Shown here one piece after another: positions 6,375-6,945 of a DNA stretch of 6,945 bases. The notes under the pieces are model-generated. The model worked only from the letters and a program-made list of their open reading frames with translations, had not been told where the DNA came from and did not search any database. The position numbers and the translations under genes are program-made. Each line of letters starts with the position of its first letter. Position 1 is the first letter of the stretch. Source of the stretch: Calditrichota bacterium (GTDB lineage Bacteria; Zhuqueibacterota; Zhuqueibacteria; Oleimicrobiales; Geothermoviventaceae); assembly GCA_013152765.1 (NCBI GenBank), contig JAADFT010000098.1:1-6945 (forward strand). The letters are read 5' to 3'.

Positions 6375-6934
6375 ACGTGACGTACAAAATCCGCTTGGTT
6401 GCGAAAGGGGCGAAGACACCCGGCAACCCCCGGTTGCGCGACGTTTTGTTTTTGCTTATCTTTGCTGTGTTTGCGGTGCTGCAGGGCTGCGGCGTGTACT
6501 CGTTTTCGGGTTCGCTTCCGAGGCACATCAAGACGATTGCCATCCCCCTGTTCGAGGACCGGACGTCGGAGTTCGGAATTCGCGAGGACTTGACGGATGC
6601 TCTGATCACCGAATTCACGAACGACAACACGCTGACGGTCGAAGATGACCCGCGCAGGGCGGACTCTGTGCTGCGCGGTACAATTCTGCGAGTCGAGGAC
6701 CGGGCGGGCCAGTTCGACCGCGAGGAGCGAGTCCACGAAATCCGCGTGTACGTGACCGTGCGAGTGAAGTTCGAGGACAGGGTGAAACGGAAGACGCTGT
6801 GGGAGGGGACGGTGAGCCAGTGGGGCGCCTACGATCCCGACACGCAGGGGCCGGAAGGCCGCAACGAAGCGATCAAGGAAGCCATTCAGAAGCTGGCTGA
6901 GGACGTGCTGAACAAAGTCGTGGCCAGTTGGTAA
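6371..6934 (+). CDS. lptE: LPS-assembly outer-membrane lipoprotein LptE, FCB-type
   Basis: LptE plugs the LptD barrel and helps insert lipopolysaccharide into the outer leaflet of the outer membrane. The 187-residue protein has a hydrophobic signal segment (about 24-37) ending in lipobox LQGC, with Cys40 as the expected lipidated residue, then GVYSFSGSLP. This Cys-Gly-x-Tyr-Ser-Phe-Ser-Gly beginning followed by IKTIAIPLFEDRT (53-65) is typical of LptE-family proteins of Bacteroidetes and relatives. The rest is soluble alpha/beta, ending in a helix (165-185). The TTG start (6371-6373) overlaps the previous stop as TTGA. AAGGAG (6351-6356) lies 14 nt upstream, which is rather far. The 23 residues before the hydrophobic core are long for a lipoprotein signal. 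A later TTG at 6434, giving MRDVLFLLIF..., would make a classic 19-residue signal but has no visible ribosome binding site. The family call is solid; the exact start is not. Confidence 0.85.
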   Translation: MNVTYKIRLVAKGAKTPGNPRLRDVLFLLIFAVFAVLQGCGVYSFSGSLPRHIKTIAIPLFEDRTSEFGIREDLTDALITEFTNDNTLTVEDDPRRADSVLRGTILRVEDRAGQFDREERVHEIRVYVTVRVKFEDRVKRKTLWEGTVSQWGAYDPDTQGPEGRNEAIKEAIQKLAEDVLNKVVASW

Positions 6935-6945
6935 GCAGGCTCCAG

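Overview
This is an ordinary-looking housekeeping segment of a Gram-negative (diderm) bacterial chromosome with moderately high G+C content, roughly 58-60% by eye. The outer-membrane LPS-transport lipoprotein LptE implies a diderm. Its pairing with a sigma-54 activator just upstream recalls an arrangement I know from Bacteroidetes and relatives (FCB group). The taxonomic placement is inference; a related candidate phylum is equally possible. I see no rRNA, tRNA, CRISPR array, insertion sequence or phage gene.

Layout, left to right. Positions 166-1 (minus strand) hold the first 55 codons of an unrecognised exported or membrane protein that runs off the left edge. Positions 167-694 form a divergent intergenic region. 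It holds a near-consensus sigma-70 promoter for uvrB (TTGACA, 17 nt, TATATT), a perfect 6-bp hairpin, and a weak sigma-54-like element pointing towards the left gene. Positions 695-2767 are uvrB, the complete nucleotide-excision-repair damage-recognition helicase. After a 135-nt gap with a possible weak terminator, a compact four-gene run begins: purD (2903-4204), an extended-SDR nucleotide-sugar epimerase (4207-5142), a sigma-54 AAA+ activator without a receiver domain (5139-6374), and lptE (6371-6934).

The last four genes are spaced +2, -4 and -4 nt, so they are almost certainly co-transcribed and translationally coupled. Their start codons run ATG, ATG, GTG, TTG. Two of them point to the cell envelope: the epimerase could supply sugars for LPS or exopolysaccharide, and LptE helps deliver LPS to the outer membrane. 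PurD belongs to purine biosynthesis. The sigma-54 activator keeps every residue group needed for ATP hydrolysis and sigma-54 contact but has no N-terminal sensory domain of recognisable size.

I found no convincing new system. The points most worth checking are the activator-lptE linkage, the sigma-54-like site before the divergent left gene, a substitution in UvrB helicase motif VI, and a possible SOS-type operator beside the uvrB promoter.
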